Source: Clostridia bacterium
GTDB lineage: Bacteria; Bacillota; Clostridia; Oscillospirales; Acutalibacteraceae
Length of the DNA stretch: 51,859 bases
Direction: 5' to 3'
Assembly (NCBI GenBank): GCA_017613735.1
Contig: JAGADF010000002.1
Location: 1 to 51,859, forward strand
Positions 8,253-16,474 of the stretch are shown in pieces. The notes below the pieces were generated by a model, which saw only the letters and a program-made list of their open reading frames with translations, was not told the origin of the DNA and made no database searches. Position numbers and translations under genes: made by a program. Numbering within the stretch: position 1 is the first letter of the stretch; every line of letters starts with the position of its first letter.

Positions 8253-9716
8253 ATGTCTGAAATTAAGGAAAAACGCTATGTAAGTCCGAAGGAAACTCTT
8301 GCCTACGGCTTTGCAAACAGCGGTCAGTGCTTCGGCTACAACCTCGTGGCGGGCGGCTATCTTTCAATTTTCTTTACAAAGGTTTTCGGCATTCCGTCCG
8401 AGGCAGTCGCTACGATGATTCTGTTCCTGGGCATCTGGGACACGGTAAACGACCCGCTTATGGGCGCGGTTGTTGACAAAACGAGAACGCGGTACGGCAA
8501 GCTGCGTCCGTATCTTCTCTTTGTTCCTCTGCCGCTTGCGGTTACGACCATACTTCTGTTTTCGGGTCCGCTTATTTTGGCGGACGCCAAAAGCGTGGTC
8601 ACTAAAATTATATATATGTATATCTCATATTTTATATGGGAATTTTTCTACACAATAGGCGACATTCCCTTCTGGGGAATGAGCGCGGCTATTTCTCCCC
8701 TGCCGTCTGACAGGACGAGATGTATTTCAAGCGCGAGATTTCTTTCGGGCATCTTCGGCGGAATATCAATACCGATTCTCACCCTTCTTATGGACGCGAG
8801 CGAAAAACAGATTCTTCATATTTCACTCGCTCAGGTTTTCTGTATTATGTCCGTTATCGCGGCGACCTTCGGAATGGGACTGTTTTCGCTTGCAGGTCTT
8901 AAATGCAAGGAAAGGGTTGTCCAGACCGTAAAGGAGCCGAGTGTAATCGAGGGCTTTAAGGTAATGTTCCGCAACAAGCCGCTGCTTCTTATCATCTGCG
9001 GAAACGTCATAGGCGCGTTAAGCGGTCTTGCGGGCGTATTCCAGACCTATTATCTCGCCGAGGTTATCAACATAAACTCGCTTATGATTATAGTTTCTCT
9101 GCCGGGAACGATTCTCGGCTGGGCGACCTATCTTGTAATACCCAAGCTCAAAAAGCATTTTGACAACAGGCAGATAGTTTTTCTTAACGGAATTACGAGA
9201 ATTATCGTCGCGACGCTTGTATTCATAATCGGTTTCAGACATTTCAGCGAGGTTAAGGTTATTCTTCCCCTGCTGATGATAAGAAACCTGATTTTCAGCT
9301 TTTTTGACACTATAAACAGCGTCATCCCGACCGAGATGATAGGCGACACGGTCGATTATATGGAGTGGAAAACGGGCGAAAGGAACGAGGGCGTTTCGTT
9401 CTCCGTTCTCACCTTTGTCGGCAAGCTGACCGGCTCGCTGTCGACCTCGGTTGCAACGGCTGTTCTTCCGCTTATCGGTCTTGCCTATCACGAGGTTGAC
9501 GGTAAAAACATAGCCGTCAAGGGCGAGAGTACGGATTTATGGATATGGGCTTTTTACAGCTTCATTCCCTATCTTATCGGCGCGCTCGGTCTCATACCCT
9601 ATTTCTGGTACGACCTGACGGGCAAAAAGCTTAAGACAATACGTTCCGACCTTAAGGAACGCCATGACGAAATGTCAAGAAAGGTTTCGGGAGGTGACTA
9701 CGTTGGCGAAGATTAA
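8253..9716 (+). CDS. GPH-family (MelB-like) sugar:cation symporter
   Basis: About 487 aa with twelve predicted membrane segments. Features of the glycoside-pentoside-hexuronide family are the early GIWDTVNDPLMGAVVDKTR segment with the cation-site Asp residues, RTRYGKLRPY, and FYTIGDIPFWGM. It should import a galactoside, xyloside, glucoside or uronide with Na+ or H+. It starts 14 nt after the GH4 stop and very likely feeds that enzyme. The ATG at 8253 has an 8-nt distance to ggag; the ATG at 8247 is only 2 nt away. Its last 14 nt overlap the next gene. Confidence 0.88.
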   Translation: MSEIKEKRYVSPKETLAYGFANSGQCFGYNLVAGGYLSIFFTKVFGIPSEAVATMILFLGIWDTVNDPLMGAVVDKTRTRYGKLRPYLLFVPLPLAVTTILLFSGPLILADAKSVVTKIIYMYISYFIWEFFYTIGDIPFWGMSAAISPLPSDRTRCISSARFLSGIFGGISIPILTLLMDASEKQILHISLAQVFCIMSVIAATFGMGLFSLAGLKCKERVVQTVKEPSVIEGFKVMFRNKPLLLIICGNVIGALSGLAGVFQTYYLAEVININSLMIIVSLPGTILGWATYLVIPKLKKHFDNRQIVFLNGITRIIVATLVFIIGFRHFSEVKVILPLLMIRNLIFSFFDTINSVIPTEMIGDTVDYMEWKTGERNEGVSFSVLTFVGKLTGSLSTSVATAVLPLIGLAYHEVDGKNIAVKGESTDLWIWAFYSFIPYLIGALGLIPYFWYDLTGKKLKTIRSDLKERHDEMSRKVSGGDYVGED

Positions 9717-10290
9717 TCAGTGTCCTAAATGCGGTAAAAAGCTCAGCCCGTTTTATCTTAAACCGAAATGTCCCTTCTGTAACGTGGACCTTCTCTATTA
9801 TCAGCTTGACGAAAGGCTTGAAGCCGACGCGCTCGAAGCCGAACGCCAGGTCGAAAAGCTGGACAGATTCAAAAATACAATCAAGTCCTCCGCCTTCGCT
9901 TCGCCGCTTCTGATAATAAGATTCATACTGTTTTTCACGCCCTTAGGCTCAATGTGCCTGCCTATGTATAACGGTCTTACCTTAATCGGCGTCATTATGG
10001 GGCTTATCAAAGGCGAGCTTGATTTCGGCGCAAATCTTTTACCGGTTTTAAGTATGATTTTCGTTATTGTTCTTTCGCTCGCGGTTATTATTTCGTCACT
10101 TTTTTCGAGCACGAAAAACGGGCTGTTAAGAAATATGATTTTCAGTCTTATCAACCTTTCCGTATTCCTCGTTTTAAGCTTTCTTACAGGAAATTTCGGT
10201 ATCGGCTGGTATATAACGCTTGCGATTTACTTAGCGGAAGATTCTCTGCACCTGCTTTGTGACAGACAGATAAAAAAGAATAAGGATTAA
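9703..10290 (+). CDS. Zinc-ribbon multi-spanning membrane protein (paralogue of 40243-41082)
   Basis: This 195-aa protein starts at a TTG (9703) placed 8 nt after ggagg, inside the end of the symporter gene. Its N-terminus MAKINQCPKCGKKL plus CPFCNV forms a zinc ribbon. An acidic helix (DERLEADALEAERQ) and four membrane segments follow. The same plan and clear similarity (ribbon, ERLEADALEAE/RRLEEDADKAE, SPLLIIRFILFFTPL/SPLRIVRLICTFLPL) occur in the protein at 40243-41082. Function is unknown. A strong terminator ends the operon. Confidence 0.8.
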   Translation: MAKINQCPKCGKKLSPFYLKPKCPFCNVDLLYYQLDERLEADALEAERQVEKLDRFKNTIKSSAFASPLLIIRFILFFTPLGSMCLPMYNGLTLIGVIMGLIKGELDFGANLLPVLSMIFVIVLSLAVIISSLFSSTKNGLLRNMIFSLINLSVFLVLSFLTGNFGIGWYITLAIYLAEDSLHLLCDRQIKKNKD

Positions 10291-10301
10291 ATAATACAGA
10301 G

Positions 10302-10339
10302 CACCGCCCGCGGTCATTAAACCGCGGGCGGTGTTTTTT
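10302..10339 (+). terminator. Rho-independent terminator of the GH4-symporter operon
   Basis: Perfect 13-bp GC-rich stem (10302-10314 with 10321-10333), 6-nt loop and a T6 run. Confidence 0.92.
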
Positions 10340-10345
10340 AATTCA

Positions 10346-11272
10346 TCATTCAAATAACGCTGTGGAGAAATACCTTTCGCCCGTATCGGGAAGAACCGTA
10401 ACTACGGTTTTGCCCTTTCCGAGCCGTCTTGCGAGCTTTATCGCCGCGGCGACGTTTGTGCCGCTTGAAATTCCGCACATAATGCCCTCTTCGCTCGCGA
10501 GGGCGCGTGCCGTGTCTATCGCTTCCTTATCGGAGATAACGCAGATATTGTCGTAGATTTTTGTGTTAAGATTTTCGGGAATAAGCCCGTCGCCTATACC
10601 CATCTGAAGGTGAGTTCCGACCGCGCCGCCCGAAAGAATAGCCGCGTCCGCCGGCTCAACCGCCCAGATTACTATTGACGGATTCTGTCTTTTAAGAACC
10701 GTGCCTATACCGCTTATTGTACCGCCCGTGCCTACGCCGCTGCAAAAGCCGTCGATATCGCAGTTAACCTGTTCAAGAATTTCCGTAGCGGTAAAGTAGA
10801 TATGAGCCTTGGGATTATCGGGATTGTCAAACTGCGAGGGAACAAATACGTTTTTGTCCTCCTCGCTCATTTTTTTTGCAAGGTTAATGCATTCTTCCAT
10901 ACATTTGCCTATGTCACCGTCGTCGTGGATGAGAATAACCTCGGCTCCGTAATTCTTAATAAGCTTTCTTCTCTCCTCCGAAACAGAGTCGGGCATAATG
11001 ATTTTTACGTTCAAATCAAGCACCGCGCCGACAAGAGCGAGACCTATTCCCTGATTGCCGCTGGTCGGCTCAACTATAACCGACTCCTTTGTGACCTTGC
11101 CCTTTTCGAGAGCGCGCTTAATCATATTGTAAGCCGTGCGGGTTTTTATTGAGCCGCCGATATTGACGCCCTCATACTTTACAAAAACCTGCGCCGCGTC
11201 CTCGGGCACGATTTTATTGAGCTTTATCATAGGCGTATGACCTATCGCGTCAAGAATAGTATTGTAAACCAT
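10346..11272 (-). CDS. cysK: Cysteine synthase (O-acetylserine sulfhydrylase)
   Basis: This 308-aa PLP enzyme makes L-cysteine from O-acetyl-L-serine and sulfide. The PLP lysine is Lys43 in GGSIKTR, the substrate loop is TSGNQGIG, the phosphate-binding loop is GVGTGGTISGIG, and the C-terminus has the family ERYFSTALF. The usual NPGGSVKDR and SGNTG are here NIGGSIKTR and SGNQG, a variant seen in clostridial homologues. It is a single-gene unit with TTGACA-17-TATTTT upstream. No T-box or other cysteine-responsive leader is visible in its short 5' region. Confidence 0.92.
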   Translation of the reverse strand: MVYNTILDAIGHTPMIKLNKIVPEDAAQVFVKYEGVNIGGSIKTRTAYNMIKRALEKGKVTKESVIVEPTSGNQGIGLALVGAVLDLNVKIIMPDSVSEERRKLIKNYGAEVILIHDDGDIGKCMEECINLAKKMSEEDKNVFVPSQFDNPDNPKAHIYFTATEILEQVNCDIDGFCSGVGTGGTISGIGTVLKRQNPSIVIWAVEPADAAILSGGAVGTHLQMGIGDGLIPENLNTKIYDNICVISDKEAIDTARALASEEGIMCGISSGTNVAAAIKLARRLGKGKTVVTVLPDTGERYFSTALFE

Positions 11273-11300
11273 AATATACCTCGCTTGTTTTGATAATGTA

Positions 11301-11329
11301 AAAATACCAATATATTATATTTTTGTCAA
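11301..11329 (-). promoter_or_regulatory. cysK promoter
   Basis: TTGACA at 11329-11324, 17-bp spacer, TATTTT at 11306-11301 on the minus strand. Confidence 0.7.
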
Positions 11330-11343
11330 GACGGAATGTGAAA

Positions 11344-11367
11344 AAGGGGCGTCCTGCGACGCCCCTT
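11344..11367 (-). terminator. Terminator of the GH13 alpha-glucosidase gene
   Basis: Perfect 10-bp stem aaggggcgtc (11344-11353) with its complement at 11358-11367, loop of 4, and a T-run on the minus strand. It lies just upstream of the cysK promoter. Confidence 0.88.
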
Positions 11368-11379
11368 AATCAGTTTTGA

Positions 11380-13056
11380 TTATTCAAACAGATAAACTCT
11401 CGTTTCGTACGGATTCATAATAAAGCCGTTGTCCGTGAGCTTTTCGGTCGTATAGTTACCCAGAACCTTTTTGCCGTTTTTAAGGTTAAAGCCTTCGGGA
11501 GCGTTAAAGGTTACGGGTTTGTCGGAGAATGAGGAAATGACGAGCAACCGTTTGCCCTCATAGTTTCTCTCATAAACATACAGCTTGTCGCTTTCCTTAT
11601 AATGCTCCTTGTAATCGCCGTAGATAACAATCGGGTTTTCCTTTCGGAATTTGAGAAGCTTTCTGTAATAATTGAGAATTGAGTTTTCGTCGTTTTCCGC
11701 CTGCTCAACATTTATCTGTTTATAATTCGGGTTCAGGTGGAACCACGGCTCGGTTGTCGAAAAGCCCGCGTATTCACCGCTCGTCCACTGGACGGGAGTT
11801 CTCGAATTTTCACGGCTGGTCTTATTTGCGACCTTGAGATAGAAATTGTCCGAGAAGCCGAGCTTTTTGAAAATCTTCTGGTTGTTGAAGGTTACGACGT
11901 CCTTGAACTGGTCAAGGGAGTCGAGGTGGAAATTCGTCATACCGATTTCCTGACCCTGATAAATGAACACCGTGCCGCTCTGCATATAGCACATTGTCGC
12001 AAGCATTTTCGCGCTTTCAATTCTGTAATTGAGGTCGCCGTAGCGGTCGACAATTCGCGGATGGTCGTGATTTTCAAGGTAGAGCGCGGGCCAGCCCTTG
12101 CCGTCAAGCGTCTTATGCCAGTTCGCAAACGCCTTTTTCATCTTTTTAAGATTAAAGGGAAGATGAATGGTGTCGGTCATAAAGCAGTCCGCTTCCATAT
12201 GGTCGAAAAGGAACATCATATCGAGCTCCTTGTCGCCGTGCTCGTCGGTAAATTCGAGGGCGGTTTTGGCGTCAGTCATAGGCGATTCGCCGACTACAAA
12301 GCAGTCGTACTTATCAAGCACGTCGTGACGGAATTCCGAAAGGTATTCGTGAATATGCGGTCCTTTTTTATAATGCTCAAGTCCCGTGCCTATGGGAAGC
12401 GGGAAGCCGTTGGGAAGCCCTTCCGCCTTTGAAATAAAGGTGATAACGTCCTCCCTGAAGCCGTCGACGCCCATATCGAGCCAGAACTTCATTATCTCCT
12501 TAACCTCTTCGCGCACCTTCGGGTTGTCCATATTGAGGTCAACCTGCTTTTTGGCGAAAACGTGAAGATAATACTGCTTTAAATCCTCATTGTATTCCCA
12601 TGCGCCGCCTTCAAAAACGCTCAGCCAGTTGTTGGGCGGTTTTTTGCCGTCCTTGCCCTTGCCGTCGCGCCAGAAATAATAATCGTGATACGGGTTGTCC
12701 TTTCCCTTTTTACTTTCGATAAACCACTGATGCTCGTCCGACGTGTGGTTTACGACAAGGTCCATAATAACTTTCAGCCCGCGCTTATGCGCCTCGTCAA
12801 GAACTTTTTTGAAAAGCTCGTTGTCGCCGTATTCGGGACTGATTTTTCTGTAATCGGAAATATCGTAACCGTAGTCCGCGTTCGGCGAACAGTAAAGCGG
12901 CGAAAACCAGATGGCGTCAACGCCGAGACTCTTTATATAATCAAGCTCTTCAAGTACGCCCCAGAGGTCGCCGATACCGTCGCCGTTGCCGTCCTTGAAG
13001 CTTCTCGGCCAAATCTGATAAACCGCAAGTTCCTTATACCATTGATTATTTGCCAT
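11380..13056 (-). CDS. GH13 alpha-glucosidase (oligo-1,6-glucosidase type)
   Basis: This 558-aa protein has the GH13 barrel with region I DLVVNHTSDEH, nucleophile Asp203 in GFREDV, acid/base Glu257 in VVGESP and transition-state Asp331 in ENHDHPR. QIWPRSFKDGNGDGIGDL at the start and the B-domain length fit subfamily 31. No signal peptide, so it trims short alpha-1,6/1,4-linked malto-oligosaccharides in the cytoplasm. It is monocistronic. Its promoter is nearly identical to that of glycogen phosphorylase at 36914, which supports a role in intracellular glycogen or imported starch breakdown. Confidence 0.9.
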   Translation of the reverse strand: MANNQWYKELAVYQIWPRSFKDGNGDGIGDLWGVLEELDYIKSLGVDAIWFSPLYCSPNADYGYDISDYRKISPEYGDNELFKKVLDEAHKRGLKVIMDLVVNHTSDEHQWFIESKKGKDNPYHDYYFWRDGKGKDGKKPPNNWLSVFEGGAWEYNEDLKQYYLHVFAKKQVDLNMDNPKVREEVKEIMKFWLDMGVDGFREDVITFISKAEGLPNGFPLPIGTGLEHYKKGPHIHEYLSEFRHDVLDKYDCFVVGESPMTDAKTALEFTDEHGDKELDMMFLFDHMEADCFMTDTIHLPFNLKKMKKAFANWHKTLDGKGWPALYLENHDHPRIVDRYGDLNYRIESAKMLATMCYMQSGTVFIYQGQEIGMTNFHLDSLDQFKDVVTFNNQKIFKKLGFSDNFYLKVANKTSRENSRTPVQWTSGEYAGFSTTEPWFHLNPNYKQINVEQAENDENSILNYYRKLLKFRKENPIVIYGDYKEHYKESDKLYVYERNYEGKRLLVISSFSDKPVTFNAPEGFNLKNGKKVLGNYTTEKLTDNGFIMNPYETRVYLFE

Positions 13057-13084
13057 AATAACGTCCTCCCGTTATTAAAATATC

Positions 13085-13124
13085 ATAACATAATAATTAT
13101 ATAGCAATTTCCTTTCATTTTCAA
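13085..13124 (-). promoter_or_regulatory. Alpha-glucosidase promoter, shared element with glgP
   Basis: TTGAAA (13124-13119), 17-bp spacer, TATAAT (13101-13096). The 40 bp from the -35 to 13085 match the glgP promoter (36987-36948) at 35 of 40 positions, including the spacer and the bases after the -10. Confidence 0.8.
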
Positions 13125-13170
13125 ACCATAATAATTAATGAAAAACACGTCGGTTTTTTGGTAAAGTGTA

Positions 13171-13197
13171 ACCTAATCGGGCTTAACACATAAACTG
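13171..13197 (+). promoter_or_regulatory. Candidate SigK-like promoter upstream of the Cys-rich gene
   Basis: AC at 13171-13172, 16-bp spacer, CATA at 13189-13192, followed by a T at 13196. This matches the mother-cell sigma-K pattern (AC, 16-17 bp, CATA, then TA) except for the last base. Such short patterns arise by chance. No good sigma-A promoter is visible in the same stretch. Confidence 0.3.
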
Positions 13198-13241
13198 TTA
13201 CTGAAGTTTTTTAACTTTAATATTATTTTGGAGGAGTTTAA

Positions 13242-14060
13242 ATGCCCGACAACAAAAATTGCTGCAAAAGGCAAATCCGCGAAGCAGTCTGTATTGACAC
13301 CGACAGAGTGTACGACTCCTGCGCAGACAAGGATTGCCTTGCGGATTTAAGAGTTTATTTCACGGCCGAAACGCAGGAAACCATCAACGAAGCGACGAAC
13401 ATACGCTGCAGAGGCGCCGAAATACTCAACGCTTTTATTGAGGTTGAAAAGATACCCTTTAACAGAGGGTGCTATTCGGTAGACGTAACCTTCTATTTCC
13501 GGGTTACTCTTGACGTATTCACAACGCCTACCGCCGCACCAACAACCGTCAGCGGACTGTCGACCTATGCCAAGAAGTGCATTCTTTACGGCAGCGAAGG
13601 CAACGTCAAGGTTTATTCGTCCGAATACACAGCCGACGACATTGACGAACAGCTTCCCGTCACGAACACCAATCCCAAGGCGAAGGTTCAGACGGTCGAC
13701 CCGATTTGTCTTGACGCGAGACTCTGCGACACGACTCAGTGCTGCAACAACCTTTACGCGACAAACAGACGCCTGCCCGCGTCAATCAGCCGTTTCTTTG
13801 ACGGCGATATCGTTCTCGACGCCGAAAGGACCGTTGCAGTAACTCTCGGTCTTTTCACCATCATTCAGCTTGAACGCGACGTACAGATGCTTATTCCCGC
13901 ATACGACTTCTGTATTCCCGACAAGGAATGCACCTGCGAAACCGACGACCCGTGCGAAACCTTCAGAAAGATTGAATTCCCGCTTGACGAGTTTTTCCCG
14001 CCCAATGAGAGAGACCTCGACAGAAGCGAACCGAACAATCTTTCGTGCGGCTGCGGCTGA
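13242..14060 (+). CDS. Conserved cysteine-rich clostridial protein, function unknown
   Basis: This 272-aa protein has no signal peptide and no membrane helix. Cysteines are grouped at the N-terminus (CC, then CIDTDRVYDSCADKDC), in the middle (CLDARLCDTTQCCNN) and at the C-terminus (CTCETDDPC, CGCG). Between them lies a beta-rich segment (CRGAEILNAFIEVEKIPFNR, YSVDVTFYFRV). I recognise it as a type of hypothetical protein common in spore-forming Clostridia. The pattern suggests a disulfide- or metal-crosslinked structural protein, perhaps a spore coat component; that is inference. It has a very strong Shine-Dalgarno (ggaggag) and stands alone between two convergent/divergent units. Confidence 0.8.
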   Translation: MPDNKNCCKRQIREAVCIDTDRVYDSCADKDCLADLRVYFTAETQETINEATNIRCRGAEILNAFIEVEKIPFNRGCYSVDVTFYFRVTLDVFTTPTAAPTTVSGLSTYAKKCILYGSEGNVKVYSSEYTADDIDEQLPVTNTNPKAKVQTVDPICLDARLCDTTQCCNNLYATNRRLPASISRFFDGDIVLDAERTVAVTLGLFTIIQLERDVQMLIPAYDFCIPDKECTCETDDPCETFRKIEFPLDEFFPPNERDLDRSEPNNLSCGCG

Positions 14061-14086
14061 TAAGAAAACCGAAAGCCAAAAAGAAA

Positions 14087-14112
14087 AAGGGCTACTCTTT
14101 CGAGTAGCCCTT
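14087..14112 (-). terminator. Terminator between the Cys-rich gene and ferredoxin
   Basis: Perfect 11-bp stem aagggctactc (14087-14097) with its complement at 14102-14112. The T-run is much better on the minus strand, so it mainly ends the ferredoxin message but probably works both ways. Confidence 0.85.
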
Positions 14113-14125
14113 AAATCATAACTAA

Positions 14126-14296
14126 TCAGTCCTCTGCAGGAGCGCCAACGGGGCAGACATCTGCACAGTTACCGCAGGAAATGCAAGCATTCTCATCGAT
14201 AACATATTTGGAATCGCCCTCAGAAATAGCCTCACAGGGGCATTCAGCTGCGCATGCGCCGCAGGAGATGCAATCGTCGGAAATTTTGTATGCCAT
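14126..14296 (-). CDS. 2[4Fe-4S] ferredoxin
   Basis: A 56-aa clostridial-type ferredoxin beginning MAYKISDDCISCGACAAECP. Two CxxCxxCxxxCP motifs are present (first near residues 9-19, second near 39-49), each binding one [4Fe-4S] cluster. It is a low-potential electron carrier for cytoplasmic oxidoreductases and hydrogenases. It is a one-gene unit with aggagg upstream, its own promoter and a terminator. Confidence 0.95.
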   Translation of the reverse strand: MAYKISDDCISCGACAAECPCEAISEGDSKYVIDENACISCGNCADVCPVGAPAED

Positions 14297-14349
14297 TTAC
14301 AATTACCTCCTCTTAATAATTAAAAAAGTAACCCTTACTTTTCAAACAC

Positions 14350-14378
14350 ATTGTAACAAACACATTATATAAATGCAA
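14350..14378 (-). promoter_or_regulatory. Ferredoxin promoter
   Basis: TTGCAT (14378-14373), 17-bp spacer, TACAAT (14355-14350) on the minus strand. Confidence 0.6.
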
Positions 14379-14407
14379 GATATTTTTCAGTTAGCATAGG
14401 CTAATTT

Positions 14408-15271
14408 TTATTCCATGTCCTTGAACTCGGCGAGCTCGCTGTCATCAATCTGGATTTTAGCGTCGCGTATAATCTTAACCTGACGTCTGTCATATACCGC
14501 CGGCGCCGCCTCCGGACGTCTGTCGAGCTGTACCTTGACTACGCCCGTAATAAGGTTGTTTTCAACAACCGTGCCCTGTCCCTCCTGAGTTTCGACTATC
14601 GCTCCGACCTTGGGAGTAACGCGTAAAAGATGCTCATACGATTCCTGCTCGTATTTCAGACAGCACATAAGCCTTCCGCAGGTGCCGCTGATTTTAGTGG
14701 GATTGAGCGAAAGTCCCTGCTCCTTAGCCATTTTAATCGATACCGGCTGAAATTCACCTAAAAACGTCCTGCAGCAGAAAGGTCTTCCGCATACGCCGAA
14801 ACCGCCGAGCATTTTGCTTTCGTCCCTTACGCCTATCTGACGAAGCTCGATTCTTGTTCTGAAAACAGAGGCAAGGTCTTTGACAAGCTCTCTGAAATCG
14901 ACTCTGCCGTCGGCTGTGAAATAGAAAAGAATCTTGCTGTTATCAAATGTATATTCAACCTCGACAAGTTTCATGTCAAGCCCGTGGTTTTTAATCTTCT
15001 GAAGGCAGATGTCAAATGCCTTCTTTTCTTTTTCACGGTTTTCCTCGACCTTTCTGAGGTCCTCGTCCGTAGCCTTTCTGATTATGGCTTTAAGCGGCTT
15101 AACAATCGCCTCGTCGTCAACCTCGCGGTTTTTAAGCGCGACCTCGCCGCACTCTATTCCCCTTGCGGTCTCGACTATTGCGAAATCGCCCTCGTTATAT
15201 TCCTTACCGTCGGGGTCAAAGTAGTAAATCTTACCGACCTGCTTAAATCTAATTCCGACAACCTTAGCCAT
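14408..15271 (-). CDS. ricT: RicT/YaaT, PSP1-domain protein
   Basis: This 287-aa protein carries the PSP1 domain and the cysteine-rich stretches CGRPFCC and CGRLMCC that bind iron-sulfur clusters in the RicA-RicF-RicT complex of Bacillus. That complex affects RNase Y maturation of mRNAs and, through it, sporulation, competence and biofilm formation. Whether RicA and RicF exist in this organism cannot be seen here. It follows holB with a 1-nt gap and has a strong ggagg. The order darA-holB-ricT matches Bacillus, where yaaR sits between darA and holB; that gene is absent here. Confidence 0.92.
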   Translation of the reverse strand: MAKVVGIRFKQVGKIYYFDPDGKEYNEGDFAIVETARGIECGEVALKNREVDDEAIVKPLKAIIRKATDEDLRKVEENREKEKKAFDICLQKIKNHGLDMKLVEVEYTFDNSKILFYFTADGRVDFRELVKDLASVFRTRIELRQIGVRDESKMLGGFGVCGRPFCCRTFLGEFQPVSIKMAKEQGLSLNPTKISGTCGRLMCCLKYEQESYEHLLRVTPKVGAIVETQEGQGTVVENNLITGVVKVQLDRRPEAAPAVYDRRQVKIIRDAKIQIDDSELAEFKDME

Positions 15272-15272
15272 C

Positions 15273-16124
15273 TTATCCTCCGATTGCGCGCCTGAACAAG
15301 GCGCTGATTAAAGTTATTAAAAGCTTTTCGTTTGCATTTCTGTCGCAAGCGCTTATTATTTCGTCCGCGCCTGAATTAAGGTTCATAAGCTCCTCACCCG
15401 TAAAGCGCGAAGCCATATCCGTACTGTCCTCGCCGAAGCCCTGTCTTGCTCGAAGCGAGGCGTTGACAAAGCCCTTGAAGCATTCCATCGTCTTTTTGAC
15501 GAGCTGTCTGTCCCTGTCAAGCGGAACGGTAGCTCTTATGAGGTCAATTTCATTAATCTTCATAAGCGCGTCAATAATATTAAGGGCAATTCCCCTCGCC
15601 GTTTCATCCTCGGTTTCGGTTTCGTTGCCGACGTTAAAGACGCTTACCCTTGACATAACCGTCGAAAGCATCGCGCTCGGATTGGTGCAAAGCAGAATGA
15701 AATAAACATACTGCGGCGGCTCTTCAAGGATTTTAAGCATCGCATTCTGCACCTTTTCGTCAAGAGTCTGGGCAGAGGTGACAATATATACCTTTCGCTG
15801 AGCTTCATTCGGAAGAACGTACGAATCCATAACCATTTCACGGCATTCGTCCATATTGACGCTCTTACGTTTTTCACGCGGGGAGACCGTTCTGATATCG
15901 GGATGAACGTTCTTCTCGCTTTTAAGGCAGTTCGGGCACTGACCGCAGGGAGCGCCGTCATTTTCGCAGACAAGCGCCGCCGAAAGAAAGCGCGCAACCT
16001 CAAGAAGCTTTTCTTCATCCGCGCCGACAATAAGCGACGAATGCGGAAAAGTGCCTGAAGCGATATGCCGCTCAAACGCCGAAAGAGCGAGCGAGGGAAT
16101 ATTTAAACCGTTTAAATTCATCAT
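15273..16124 (-). CDS. holB: DNA polymerase III delta' subunit
   Basis: This 283-aa clamp-loader subunit loads the beta clamp with the tau/gamma and delta subunits. It has the four-cysteine zinc module (C...CGQCPNC, about residues 53-65), an SVNMDECREM segment and the family LKILEEPP motif. As expected for delta', the P-loop is not intact (VGADEEKLLE in place of GxxxxGKT), so it does not bind ATP productively. Two ATGs in a row (16124, 16121) overlap the darA stop. There is no clear Shine-Dalgarno, which suggests translational coupling. Confidence 0.92.
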   Translation of the reverse strand: MMNLNGLNIPSLALSAFERHIASGTFPHSSLIVGADEEKLLEVARFLSAALVCENDGAPCGQCPNCLKSEKNVHPDIRTVSPREKRKSVNMDECREMVMDSYVLPNEAQRKVYIVTSAQTLDEKVQNAMLKILEEPPQYVYFILLCTNPSAMLSTVMSRVSVFNVGNETETEDETARGIALNIIDALMKINEIDLIRATVPLDRDRQLVKKTMECFKGFVNASLRARQGFGEDSTDMASRFTGEELMNLNSGADEIISACDRNANEKLLITLISALFRRAIGG

Positions 16125-16453
16125 AATTTATAAAACTGGTCGACATTAAGCACGAATACCGTCGCGCCGCCTACGGTGACCTTTTCGGGAGAAATGCTGT
16201 TCATAAAGCTCTCCGTAATATATGCCGAGGCGTTTTTCGGAATCGGCTGACTTCTTTTTGAGCTGAACTGACTTATTATATCAATCGCCTGAGAGACCTT
16301 TTCATCCTCGGTGCCCATTAAAAGCGTGACGTTTTTTGTGCGAAGAAGCGCGCCCGACGTTGAAAGATTGGTGACTGAAAAGCCCGTTCTTGTAAGCTCA
16401 TTAAGAACAGCCTGCGAATCCTCGTTATTGACAATTGCAACTATTAATTTCAT
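16121..16453 (-). CDS. darA: Cyclic di-AMP receptor DarA (PII-like)
   Basis: This 110-aa protein matches the YaaQ/PstA/DarA family, trimeric PII-like proteins that bind c-di-AMP. Typical stretches are the N-terminal MKLIVAIVNNEDSQ, the LLRTKNVTLLMGTED core and the C-terminal GGATVFVLNVDQF. The downstream target of DarA is not settled in the known organisms. It overlaps holB by 4 nt and is preceded by an AEC carrier 21 nt upstream. Confidence 0.92.
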   Translation of the reverse strand: MKLIVAIVNNEDSQAVLNELTRTGFSVTNLSTSGALLRTKNVTLLMGTEDEKVSQAIDIISQFSSKRSQPIPKNASAYITESFMNSISPEKVTVGGATVFVLNVDQFYKL

Positions 16454-16474
16454 TTCATCACCGCTTTTTTATTT

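Noticed and set aside
10346-11340. T-box or SAM riboswitch ahead of cysK
   Set aside because: The promoter leaves a leader of only about 25-30 nt, too short for either element.
15644-16075. Arg/Ser-rich frame opposite to holB codon phase
   Set aside because: It lies fully within holB in another frame and has the biased composition of a shadow frame.
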